Part shown: piece after piece, positions 54,084 to 63,333 of the stretch
Layout: every line of letters begins with the position of its first letter
Numbering within the stretch: the stretch's first letter is position 1
Assembly (NCBI GenBank): GCA_035551835.1
Contig: DASZMN010000102.1
Location: 1-64,000 of the forward strand
Direction of reading: 5' to 3'
Origin: Bog-473 sp035551835
Lineage (GTDB): Bacteria > Actinomycetota > Acidimicrobiia > Acidimicrobiales > RAAP-2
Length of the DNA: 64,000 bases
The notes under the pieces: model-generated
What the model was told of the DNA's origin: nothing
The model's database searches: none
Seen by the model: only the letters and a program-made list of their open reading frames with translations
Translations under genes and position numbers: made by a program

Positions 54084-54755
54084 TCAGGTCCCGCTGGCCT
54101 CGGAGCGGGCGTCCTGCACCGAGCGCTCGTTGAGGCGGGCCGCGAACGTCGCCGCCTGGGTCCGGCGTTCCATGCCCAGCTTCGCCAGCAGGTTCGAGAC
54201 GTAGTTCTTCACCGTCTTCTCGGCCAGGAACATCGTCTCGGCGATCTGGCGGTTGGTGTAACCCTCGGCGATGAGGTCGAGGATCCGTCGTTCCTGGGGC
54301 GTGAGGCTGGCGAGTCGCGGGTCCACCTTGGGCCCCTCGCGCAGCCGTTCGAGCACCCGTTCGGTTAGCGCGGGGTCGAGGAGCGACTGCCCCGCCCCGG
54401 CCCGGCGGATGGTGTCGAGCAGATCCAGGCTGCCGACCTGCTTGAGGACGTAGCCGGCCGCCCCGGCCATGATCGACGCGATGAGGGCCTCGTCGTCGGC
54501 GTACGACGTCAGCATCACGCAGGCGATCGCGGGCGAGTTCGACCGGACCTCGCGGCACACCTCCACGCCGCTGCCGTCCGGCAGTCGCACGTCGAGGATG
54601 GCCACGTCCGGCTGCACCATCGGGATGCGGTCCAGCGCCTCGGCCACCGTCGCGGCCTCTCCCACCACATCGATGTCGTCGCAGGCGTCGAGCAGGGCCC
54701 GCAGGCCCGTTCGGACCACCTCGTGGTCGTCCAAGAGGAACACACCGAGCGTCAC
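54084..54755 (-). CDS. devR: DevR/DosR-type response regulator
   Basis: A 223-residue NarL-class regulator. The receiver has LLDDHEVVRTGLR and the phospho-acceptor Asp in AILDVRLPDGSG, with MLTSYADDEALI after it. The LuxR-type HTH reads LTPQERRILDLIAEGYTNRQ and then MFLAEKTVKNYVSNLLAKLG and MERRTQAA, very close to mycobacterial DevR. I chose GTG 54755 from the receiver start. No histidine kinase gene is in the window. The divergent gene is a universal stress protein, as in dormancy regulons. Confidence 0.85.
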   Translation of the reverse strand: MTLGVFLLDDHEVVRTGLRALLDACDDIDVVGEAATVAEALDRIPMVQPDVAILDVRLPDGSGVEVCREVRSNSPAIACVMLTSYADDEALIASIMAGAAGYVLKQVGSLDLLDTIRRAGAGQSLLDPALTERVLERLREGPKVDPRLASLTPQERRILDLIAEGYTNRQIAETMFLAEKTVKNYVSNLLAKLGMERRTQAATFAARLNERSVQDARSEASGT

Positions 54756-54885
54756 GGGGCACCATCTTCCCACCTCACCGGAGGCCCGGCGACTCCCGCA
54801 AGGGTAACCCCGGCGGCCTGGTCCACTGGCCGCGCGGCCTATCGTCCAAGAGGTCCGTCCCTCCCGAACCGAAGAGGAGCACCCG

Positions 54886-55332
54886 ATGACATCGGTACCC
54901 CAGAGCGCCCCGGGCCGCATCGTGGTCGGGGTCGACGGCTCGCGGTCGTCGCTCGACGCCCTCTCGTGGGCGGGGCGCCAGGCCGCCATGACGTCGGCGT
55001 GTCTCGAGGTCGTGACGACCTGGGAATGGCCGTCGAGCTACGGGTGGGCGGTGCCCGTGCCCGAGGACTTCGATCCCGAAGGTGACGTCCGGCGGACCCT
55101 CGAGGCCACCGTCGAGCCGGTGCGGGCCGCCCACCCCGAGGTCCAGGTCACCGCGCGGGTGGTCGGCGGACATCCGGCGCCGGTGCTGGTGGAGGCGTCC
55201 AAGGGTGCCGAGCTCCTGGTGGTGGGCAGCCGGGGTCACGGCGAATTCGTCGGCATGGTGATCGGCTCGGTCAGCGAATACTGCTCCGCGCACGCGCACT
55301 GCCCGGTCCTGGTCCACCGGGCCCCGAGCTGA
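54886..55332 (+). CDS. Universal stress protein (UspA family)
   Basis: A 148-residue Usp domain with the ATP-binding pattern VGSRGHGEFVGMVIGSVSEY at the C-terminus and IVVGVDGSRSSLDALSWA at the start. ATG 54886 follows AGGAG. It diverges from the devR gene across a 130-base intergenic region. Usp genes are standard members of DevR regulons. Confidence 0.9.
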   Translation: MTSVPQSAPGRIVVGVDGSRSSLDALSWAGRQAAMTSACLEVVTTWEWPSSYGWAVPVPEDFDPEGDVRRTLEATVEPVRAAHPEVQVTARVVGGHPAPVLVEASKGAELLVVGSRGHGEFVGMVIGSVSEYCSAHAHCPVLVHRAPS

Positions 55333-55339
55333 GCCCGCG

Positions 55340-55367
55340 GCACGCTGCACGCTGCACGCTGCACGCG
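55340..55367 (+). repeat. 7-bp tandem repeat, four copies
   Basis: GCACGCT occurs three times in succession and then GCACGCG, between the Usp stop and the convergent deacetylase gene. Short tandem repeats like this can vary in copy number. Confidence 0.8.
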
Positions 55368-55373
55368 GCGACG

Positions 55374-56417
<1,044 letters not shown>

Positions 56418-56494
56418 GGAGCCATGCTACGGGCGGTAATCCGGTAGCCGCCTGGGCCCGCCGCCCTACGCTGTGGGTGATGTGCGCAGCCCGC

Positions 56495-57493
56495 ATGCAG
56501 GCGTGGATCGTCGAGCGGCCGGGCCCGGTCGACGGCGGCCCGCTGGCCCGGGTGGACAGGGATGTGCCCCACGCGACGGCGGACCAGGTGCGGGTGCGCG
56601 TGCGTGTCTGCGGCGTCTGCCGCACCGACCTGCACGTGGCCGAGGGTGACCTTCCTCCGCACCGACCCGGCGTGACACCGGGACACGAGGTCATCGGCAC
56701 GGTCGATCAACTCGGCCCGGGCGCGCGCCGCTGGCGCGTCGGCGACCGCGTCGGGATCCCGTGGCTCGCGCACACGTGCGGCGTCTGTGCCTTTTGCACT
56801 TCGGGCCGCGAGAACCTGTGCCTGGCACCGCGGTTCACCGGGTGGGACGTCGACGGCGGCTACGCCGAGTATGCGCTGGTCGAGGAGGACTACGCCTACG
56901 CCGTGCCCGAGCGGTTCGGCGACGACGAGGCCGCACCCCTGCTGTGCGCGGGGATCATCGGGTATCGCGCGCTGCAGCGCGCCAGCCTGCCCGAGGGCGG
57001 GCGACTCGGCATCTATGGGTTCGGGGGCTCCGCGCACATCACCGCGCAGATTGCGCTCGCTCGGGGCGCCCGGGTGCACGTCATGACGCGATCGAAAGCG
57101 GCGCAGGAGCTCGCGCTCGCCCTGGGTGCCGCCAGCGCGGCCGGGGCGGACGCCCCACCGCCCGAGCCGCTCGACTCGGCCATCCTGTTCGCACCCGTCG
57201 GCACCCTCGTCCCGCCGGCGCTGGCCGCGCTCGATCGCGGCGGGACGCTCGCCATCGCCGGCATCCACCTGAGCGACGTGCCGCCGCTCAACTACGGGAC
57301 GCACCTGTTCGAGGAGCGAACGCTCCGGAGCGTGACCGCGAACACGCGGCTCGACGGGGAGGCCTTCCTGGCCGAGGCGGCCCGCATCCCCGTGCGAGTC
57401 ACCACCACGCCCTACCCGATGGATCGGGCGGACGACGCATTGCGTGACCTGGCCCACGACCGGGTCAACGGCGCCGCGGTGCTGGTTGCCTGA
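56495..57493 (+). CDS. Zinc-dependent alcohol dehydrogenase
   Basis: A 332-residue MDR enzyme with the catalytic zinc Cys in VCGVCRTDLHVAEGDLP and His in TPGHEVIG. The structural zinc site is HTCGVCAFCTSGRENLC, and the nucleotide loop is IYGFGGSAHITAQIA. ATG 56495 starts the MQAWIVERPGP strand typical of the family; in-frame starts at 56477 and 56480 would add a short tail. Such enzymes are often under DevR-type control. Confidence 0.85.
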   Translation: MQAWIVERPGPVDGGPLARVDRDVPHATADQVRVRVRVCGVCRTDLHVAEGDLPPHRPGVTPGHEVIGTVDQLGPGARRWRVGDRVGIPWLAHTCGVCAFCTSGRENLCLAPRFTGWDVDGGYAEYALVEEDYAYAVPERFGDDEAAPLLCAGIIGYRALQRASLPEGGRLGIYGFGGSAHITAQIALARGARVHVMTRSKAAQELALALGAASAAGADAPPPEPLDSAILFAPVGTLVPPALAALDRGGTLAIAGIHLSDVPPLNYGTHLFEERTLRSVTANTRLDGEAFLAEAARIPVRVTTTPYPMDRADDALRDLAHDRVNGAAVLVA

Positions 57494-57765
57494 GCAGGCG
57501 TCCGGCCCGAAGTCCGACGACCGGGCAGCGTCACACAGACCCGCGCGTCGCGCGCGACGCAACACACGGCTTTGAAACGAAAGGCGCCGACGGTGCCCCA
57601 GTCGATTGACGTCAAAGCGCTGTCACAGGGCCCTTGGCGATAGGTCCTGGACTTCTCGACTGGGGCACGCACGCCGGCAGTGCGATCAGGCGGTAGATCG
57701 CTGCCCCCATTATTCCCGATCCAGGACCCCCTAAACATCAAAATTTCAGAAATACCCGAATGGGA
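57494..57765. promoter_or_regulatory. Intergenic region with a DevR-like element
   Basis: Between two convergent genes. AGGGCCCTTGGCGAT at 57627-57641 followed by TAGGTCCTGG has partial agreement with a DevR box. Since both neighbours converge here, it is unlikely to be a promoter site for them. Confidence 0.2.
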
Positions 57766-58203
57766 TCAGATCAAGGGTTCGACCTGGTCAGCGGCCATAA
57801 GGACGGCCACCAGTTCGGCGTCGCGGGGGTACGAGAGCAGGCGGGGAGCGTCTTGGAGGGCCACCCAGCGCAACTCGTCCACTTCCTGGTTGGGTGCGAA
57901 GGATCCGGACTCGACCGCCATGACCCAGTAGGCCACCGCCTTCGGGCGGCCCTTGCGGTCGATGTACTCGGTGTGGCCGATGAAGCGGAGCAACCGGCAG
58001 GTCATGCCGGTCTCCTCCTGCACCTCGCGCCGCGCCGCCAACTCGAACGTCTCGCCCTCCTCGAGCTTGCCCTTGGGGAACGACCAGTCCTGGTGCACCG
58101 GGCGGTGCACCAGGGCGATCTCGAGCGAGCCGAGGTGACGGCGCACGACCAGGCCGCCGGCCGCCTGGACGACCTCTGTCGGTGAAGGGAGCTCCGCGGT
58201 CAT
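57766..58203 (-). CDS. NUDIX hydrolase
   Basis: A 145-residue NUDIX protein with a full Nudix box, GKLEEGETFELAARREVQEE followed by TGM, matching Gx5Ex7REUxEExGU. VQAAGGLVVRR at the start and FPKG before the box are typical. Such enzymes hydrolyse nucleotide diphosphates. ATG 58203 is preferred over GTG 58218. It diverges from the CYTH-CHAD gene. Confidence 0.88.
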   Translation of the reverse strand: MTAELPSPTEVVQAAGGLVVRRHLGSLEIALVHRPVHQDWSFPKGKLEEGETFELAARREVQEETGMTCRLLRFIGHTEYIDRKGRPKAVAYWVMAVESGSFAPNQEVDELRWVALQDAPRLLSYPRDAELVAVLMAADQVEPLI

Positions 58204-58311
58204 AGCTCGTCGCGCCACTGCACCCTCAGACTACCGGCACGGCGCGCCGAATTAGCGGACAGGCGCGACCTCCACCGAGCCGGCGCGGGTCCCGCTGTAG
58301 CCTGACCCGCA

Positions 58312-60138
58312 ATGTCCGGACCCAGGGCCGAAGACGGGACGGACCAACCCGATCCCGTCGAGATCGAGTGGCAGTTCGACGCCCTCGACCTGCGCCCGGT
58401 CGAGCGTTGGCTCGCCACCCTGCCGACGCTCGTCGTCGAGACCGGCGACGGTGGCACCATGACCGCACTGGCGCAGACGCCGCGCCGGCTCGTCGACACC
58501 TACCTCGACACCGACGACTGGCGCGTCGCCCGCGCCGGCTTCGTCGCCCGCACCCGTCATCGCGGGCGTCACGACGAAGTGACCGTGAAGGACCTGCGCC
58601 CGGCCGAGGGCAGCGGCCTGCGCCAGCGCCTGGAGGTGACCGAAGTCCTCCCGGCGGCGGGCGTCGGCGGGCTCGGGCCCGAGGGACCCGTGGGTCGGCG
58701 CCTGCGGGCCATAGTGGGGGGGCGCCCGCTGCGCGAGGTGCTCCAGGTGCGCACCCGCCGGCGCCCCTTCGCGTTGCGCGTCGGCGGTGTTGACGTTGCC
58801 GAGGTGGCGCTCGATGAGACGGTCATCGTGGTCGGCGGTGGCCAGCGCCCCATGCAGTTGCGCCGGGTCGAGGTCGAGGTGCGGGCCGAATGGTTGGAGG
58901 CACTCGACCCGATCGTGCAGCAGCTACGGGTCTCGTGCGGGCTGCAACCGGCGCGTCTGTCCAAGTTCGAGGCGGGCCTGCTCGCGGTGGGTCTCGAGGT
59001 CCCCGGGACACCCGATCTGGGACGGACCGACATCTCCGCCGATTCGACCATGGGCGACCTCGCCTTCGCCGTCGTCCGCCGCCAGTTCGCCGTGCTGCGC
59101 GCCAAGGAGCCGGGGACTCGTCTCGGCGAAGATCCCGAGGAGCTGCACGACATGCGGGTGGCGAACCGGCGCCTGCGCGCCGCGCTCTCGTTGTTCGCCG
59201 ACGTCTTTCCGGTGCGCGCGCACGCCTTCCGCGAGGAGCTGGGCTGGCTCGGCCGCACGCTCGGCGCCGTGCGCGACCTCGACGTGCAGCTGGCCGGGTT
59301 GGGCGACCTGGCGGCCGTCACGGCCGGCTGGAGCGACGGCCTCCGTGACGACGGCCACGACCCGCTCGTCGAGCTGTTCGAGCTCCTCGGGCGCGAGCGG
59401 GAGGAGGCCCGCGCCGAGATGCTGGGCGCGCTCGATTCGGTCCGCTGGGAGCGGCTGGCCAAGGGCCTCGCCGCCATGGCGCGGCAGGGTCCGGCCCGGC
59501 GCTCGGTCGCCACTCGCGTGCCCGCCGCCATCGGCCTGCCCGCGCTCATCGTGGCGCGTCACGACGCCGTGGCCAAGGCGGCCCGGCGCGCGAAGAAGAC
59601 GAAGGTCGTCACCGACTTTCACCGCCTGCGCATCAAGTGCAAGCGCCTGCGGTACTCCCTCGAATTCGCGTCGGAGGTCTACGGCGGGCGGACCGGGCGC
59701 TACGTGCGTGAGCTGACGGCGGTGCAGGACGAGCTTGGGCTCATGCAAGATGCCGAGGTGGCGTCGCTCCGGCTCGCCGAATTGGCCACGGGCGAGCCGC
59801 CCTTGCCGGCGGCCACCGTGTTCATCATGGGTGGCGTGGCGGAGCGGCACCGGCGCGACGTCGAGCGCCACCTGCGCCGGCTGCCCAAGCATGCGTCGCG
59901 CGTCGGCGGACGCGCCTGGCGCGACCTGCAGGTCCACCTGGAGGAGCGGCGGGCCGAGGCTGAGGCGGCGCAACCGCCCGTCCGCCGGACCCTGCGAGCC
60001 GTGCCTCCCCCGGCCTCCGAGCCGGCCGAGCCTTCGTCCGCATCGTCGTCCGGCGCGCCGGGCGCCGCGGCGCACCCGGCCGCCGGGGGCGGCCTCGGCG
60101 CGCTGTCCCCGTCGGGCCCCTCAGGCCAGCGGGAATGA
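58312..60138 (+). CDS. CYTH-CHAD domain protein
   Basis: A 608-residue protein. Residues 15-225 form a CYTH (triphosphate tunnel) domain: EIEWQFDALD, TYLDTDDWRVARAGFVARTR, and a strand ending LSKFEAG. Residues 240-560 form a CHAD domain with helices rich in Arg/His/Lys (ELHDMRVANRRLRAAL and FHRLRIKCKRLRYSLE). CHAD binds polyphosphate, and CYTH proteins hydrolyse triphosphates. The last 50 residues are Pro/Ser/Ala-rich. It overlaps the convergent EthD gene by 18 bases. Confidence 0.88.
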   Translation: MSGPRAEDGTDQPDPVEIEWQFDALDLRPVERWLATLPTLVVETGDGGTMTALAQTPRRLVDTYLDTDDWRVARAGFVARTRHRGRHDEVTVKDLRPAEGSGLRQRLEVTEVLPAAGVGGLGPEGPVGRRLRAIVGGRPLREVLQVRTRRRPFALRVGGVDVAEVALDETVIVVGGGQRPMQLRRVEVEVRAEWLEALDPIVQQLRVSCGLQPARLSKFEAGLLAVGLEVPGTPDLGRTDISADSTMGDLAFAVVRRQFAVLRAKEPGTRLGEDPEELHDMRVANRRLRAALSLFADVFPVRAHAFREELGWLGRTLGAVRDLDVQLAGLGDLAAVTAGWSDGLRDDGHDPLVELFELLGREREEARAEMLGALDSVRWERLAKGLAAMARQGPARRSVATRVPAAIGLPALIVARHDAVAKAARRAKKTKVVTDFHRLRIKCKRLRYSLEFASEVYGGRTGRYVRELTAVQDELGLMQDAEVASLRLAELATGEPPLPAATVFIMGGVAERHRRDVERHLRRLPKHASRVGGRAWRDLQVHLEERRAEAEAAQPPVRRTLRAVPPPASEPAEPSSASSSGAPGAAAHPAAGGGLGALSPSGPSGQRE

Positions 60139-60489
60139 GCCCGCGTCGTCACCCATGACGACGCGTGGATGCTCGGTGAGCACGAAGTGCAGGCTGCCCG
60201 TGTCGAGGAACTGCTCGATGTCGGACCAGATCTCGGAGAAGTCGGGCTCTCCCATGTGCGCCCGGTAGGCGTCCATGCTCTCGAACCACTGCACGGTCAC
60301 GCCGTCGAAGCCGGGGTCGTCGTCGCCCGCGTAGTCGCCGAGCGGGCGCGGGTGCTGCTCGTAGCGCACCACGTGACGACCACTCGCGCTGCGCGCGATC
60401 AGCGGGCCGTGGACGTCGCGCCAGTGCGCGTGGAACTCGGCGGGCGTGAGACCCTGCTTGCGCCGCAGTAGGCAGGTCAGGCGGACCAT
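60121..60489 (-). CDS. EthD-domain protein
   Basis: A 122-residue dimeric ferredoxin-like domain protein: LTCLLRRKQGLTPAEFHAHW at the start and VQWFESMDAYRAHMGEPDF in the middle. EthD proteins accompany oxidative degradation pathways with unclear roles. ATG 60489 gives the expected length. Its 3' end overlaps the CYTH-CHAD gene. Confidence 0.8.
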   Translation of the reverse strand: MVRLTCLLRRKQGLTPAEFHAHWRDVHGPLIARSASGRHVVRYEQHPRPLGDYAGDDDPGFDGVTVQWFESMDAYRAHMGEPDFSEIWSDIEQFLDTGSLHFVLTEHPRVVMGDDAGSFPLA

Positions 60490-60566
60490 CGGACGGACCT
60501 CCTCGGGGTGTCCCGGCACGCGCCGGCTCGGCGCGCCCGGGCGGGCACCCTAGACCGCGCGCCGAC

Positions 60567-61763
60567 CTAGGGAAGCGTGAGGGTCAGGCCCGAGCCGTCG
60601 CTGGAGTTGATCCCGATCGAAAGGCCGCCGATCGAGATCGTCGGCACGGTGATCGGCAAGGGCAGCGGCACGTTGATCGTGTCCGAGCCGCCGCTCGACC
60701 CCGAGCTCGGCGTGGTCACGGTCGGCGCCGCCGGCAACGAGCCCGACGTCGTGGTGACGGGCAAGCTCGGCACCGAGGAGGTGCCGCCCGAGGAGAGCGG
60801 GAGCGAGGGCAGGGAGGGGGCCGAGGATCCGAGCGCGCCACCGGCCAGGGCCGCCACGCCGTTGAGCAGCGGGGACAGCGCACTCACCAGGGGCGAGGTC
60901 GCCGACGACCCGGTTCCGGCGCTGGCCGCCGCCCCGGCGAGGACGGTCGTCCCACCGCCGGTCGGTGCCGGCAACGAGGCGATGGGCAGCAGCGACGTGA
61001 GGTCCTCGAGGGTGCCCGTCACGTCGCTCACGACGCCGGTCAGGGTGGGGACGAGGCCACTGAGCAGGTTGCCCCCCGAGAGCGAGCCGAGGTTGCCGAG
61101 GGCGCTGGTCAGGCTCTGCAGGATGCAGGTCAGCCCGAGGTCGCTCGAGCTGGTGCCACAGCCCGTGCCCGTGCCGCCGCCCCCGGGGTTCGTGCCGCCG
61201 GGGCCCGTGCCGCCGGTGCCCGTGCCGCCCGTCCCGGTCGACGTGACCGGCAGGCCGGGCAGGTCGGCCACCGGGAGGTTCTGCAGGGGCTCCGAGGTCA
61301 ACGTGGGGAAGGCGGCGATGCCCTGGGTCAGCGACCCCGACACCTTGGTGAAGTTCGCGGCGTCGACGGCACCGTTGCCGTGCGTCGACGCGGAGGAGGC
61401 CGCGGTGCCGTGCGCCGCTTGGTTGACCGCCTGGGCCAACGGGAGATCCTGGGTGATCGTGGGCGAGGCCACCGGGTGGGCCGCCGCGGGCGAGACGGTG
61501 AAGTAGCCGCCCAGCCCGCCGAGGAAGGCGCCGGCCGCCGCGCAGGCCATGCCGCCCGCGCCGACCAGGGCGGCGGTGCGGTAACGCTGGAAGCCCCGGG
61601 GCGGCTCGTCGAGCTCGGGTGCCGGCTCCACGGCCGCGGCGTGACGGGCCCGCGCCGCCGTCTCCGCCGGCTCGGGCGCGATCGCCGCCGCCTTCGCCTG
61701 GTGCTTGCCCCGCGAGCTGAACTCGCCGTGCAGCATCTCGTCGTACGCCTCGTCGAAGCTCAT
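60567..61763 (-). CDS. Membrane-anchored low-complexity surface protein
   Basis: A 398-residue protein with a cytoplasmic N-terminal part (SFDEAYDEMLHGEFSSRGKH), one membrane helix near residues 65-90 (AALVGAGGMACAAAGAFLGG), and a long extracellular region of Gly/Ser/Thr/Pro-rich repeats. One Cys pair is in GCGTSSSDLGLTCILQ. ATG 61763 follows GGAGGAGGG. It lies just downstream of the sortase on the same strand. No family is recognised. Confidence 0.65.
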   Translation of the reverse strand: MSFDEAYDEMLHGEFSSRGKHQAKAAAIAPEPAETAARARHAAAVEPAPELDEPPRGFQRYRTAALVGAGGMACAAAGAFLGGLGGYFTVSPAAAHPVASPTITQDLPLAQAVNQAAHGTAASSASTHGNGAVDAANFTKVSGSLTQGIAAFPTLTSEPLQNLPVADLPGLPVTSTGTGGTGTGGTGPGGTNPGGGGTGTGCGTSSSDLGLTCILQSLTSALGNLGSLSGGNLLSGLVPTLTGVVSDVTGTLEDLTSLLPIASLPAPTGGGTTVLAGAAASAGTGSSATSPLVSALSPLLNGVAALAGGALGSSAPSLPSLPLSSGGTSSVPSLPVTTTSGSLPAAPTVTTPSSGSSGGSDTINVPLPLPITVPTISIGGLSIGINSSDGSGLTLTLP

Positions 61764-61868
61764 GTGAATCCGACCCTCCTCCGCGATCCCTCTCCCGGGT
61801 TCTCTTTCGGGAACGGGCATGACCAGCGACCCTTACGGTGCCCCCGTGATCCGTCCGGCTCTCGTCGC

Positions 61869-62963
61869 TCAGCCGAACGTCCAGCTGCCGATCGTCACCA
61901 CGGAGCCGTGAACAGGGAGAACGACCGTTTCGGTGTACGTGCCGGGGGCCGAGCCGCCCGAGAGGGTCACCGTCTCACGGAGCACCACCTGGCTGGGGAC
62001 GCCGTTGGTCGAGTCGATCTCGACGTTCAGCGGGGACTGGTGGTCGCTGATCGAGGCCCCGTCGAGCTGCGGGGGCAGCGGCACCCCGGGAGCCATGGCC
62101 CCCCAGAACTGGGTATTTCGCTGGGCGCCCGAGTGGAGACCGCCGAAGTAGGTGGTGAGGGCGGCGGCCTCGAGCGAGAGCGGGCCGGGCGACTGGGCGA
62201 AGGACACCGAGGCGTTGACCAGGTTCATGGTCCCCATCGGCGCGTAGTTCTGGTCCAGAGAGAGCCCCTGGGCCTGGAGCTGTGGCGGCGCCGAGGTCGT
62301 GTAGCTCGTCGACTGGACGGTGTTGATGAACTCCTTGCTGGGGTTCAGGCTGCCGCCCTTGGTCGCGGCGCCCAGTTCGGTGGCGTGGATGAGCAGGCGG
62401 TCGGGGGTGAAGAAGAGTGCGTTGGGCGGCCAGCAGGTGTCGAGGACCATCGAGGGGCCCGGCGTGTTGAGCACCTGGGAGCCCGACGGGACGACCTGCT
62501 GGTCGCTGACCTGGTATTTCCACGTGTTGCAGGCGGTCGCGTACGTGATCACGTCGCCCGGCTTGAGGGCGTTGAGATGGACGAAGTAGCTCACGTCGTG
62601 CGCCAGGAAGACCGACGTGCCGACGCCGCCGGGCCACACCGACTGCGGGTTGTGCCCCACCGCCACGTTGAGCTCCGCGTCGTCGGTGCCCTCCTCCACC
62701 GGCGCCTGCAGATTGATGGCCGGAATGGAGAGGATGCCCGAGAGCTGGCCCTGCTTCACGCTCGAGACCGTGCACGCGGCCCCGTGGTTGTTCTGCCTGA
62801 CCTTCTCGGCGTTCGCCTGCTGGGCGGCCACCAGGACGTTGCCCGCGTGCTTTTGGTGCAGCTGGTGGGCGACGGCGTAGGTGCCGGCGAAGAGGGCGGT
62901 GAAGAGCAGGGCGACGCCCAGGAGGGTGACGCCGATGCTGCGCGCGTCCCGCAAGGACCTCAT
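61869..62963 (-). CDS. Class E/F-like sortase with long C-terminal extension
   Basis: A 364-residue protein with an N-terminal membrane anchor (SIGVTLLGVALLFTALFAGT). The sortase core keeps His122 in FLAHDVSY, Cys177 in VLDTCWPP and Arg189 in FFTPDRLLIHA, the catalytic triad. About 165 residues follow the core, much longer than most class E sortases. It lies between two surface-protein genes that are likely partners or substrates. Confidence 0.82.
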   Translation of the reverse strand: MRSLRDARSIGVTLLGVALLFTALFAGTYAVAHQLHQKHAGNVLVAAQQANAEKVRQNNHGAACTVSSVKQGQLSGILSIPAINLQAPVEEGTDDAELNVAVGHNPQSVWPGGVGTSVFLAHDVSYFVHLNALKPGDVITYATACNTWKYQVSDQQVVPSGSQVLNTPGPSMVLDTCWPPNALFFTPDRLLIHATELGAATKGGSLNPSKEFINTVQSTSYTTSAPPQLQAQGLSLDQNYAPMGTMNLVNASVSFAQSPGPLSLEAAALTTYFGGLHSGAQRNTQFWGAMAPGVPLPPQLDGASISDHQSPLNVEIDSTNGVPSQVVLRETVTLSGGSAPGTYTETVVLPVHGSVVTIGSWTFG

Positions 62964-62995
62964 CGGCCCGTCTCCTGAGTCGTGGCCGGCTGCAT

Positions 62996-63033
62996 CTGCT
63001 CGGAACGGGATTCCGCCTTCCCGTTCCGAGCAG
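62996..63033. terminator. Strong perfect stem-loop
   Basis: CTGCTCGGAACGGGA pairs perfectly over 15 bases with TCCCGTTCCGAGCAG around an 8-base loop. It lies about 30 bases upstream of the sortase start and downstream of the surface-protein gene. No U-tract follows, so it may be an attenuator or a protein-bound site as well as a terminator. Confidence 0.7.
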
Positions 63034-63169
63034 CTCGCAGCACCGGTTCCCGCTGCATCTGCTTCTCCCTCTCCAGATCCTCCGAGATCTGTGTTGTGGT
63101 CCTACTGCGAGCCGGGGTGGCGGATGTGGCGGATCACCCCGACCCAGATCGTGTGGCGGCCTACCGGCC

Positions 63170-63205
63170 GCTCGTGTCGCTCGTGTCGCTCGTGTCGCTC
63201 GTGTT
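63170..63205 (+). repeat. 9-bp tandem repeat, four copies
   Basis: GCTCGTGTC is repeated three times and followed by GCTCGTGTT, in the gap between the sortase and the surface-protein gene. Copy number may vary between strains. Confidence 0.85.
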
Positions 63206-63333
63206 GGTGAAGGTTCCTAGAGGCTGCCGCCGGGCCGGCCCCCGAGACCGGAGGGGGAACGGAGGAGGTCCCGAAGGCCGGGCCCGGTGGCGGTCCGTCG
63301 CCCGATCCGAGGGGTTGGATCGGTCGGAGCGGC

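Noticed and set aside
63170..63205. CRISPR-like repeats
   Set aside because: The 9-base units are directly adjacent with no spacers, so this is a simple tandem repeat.
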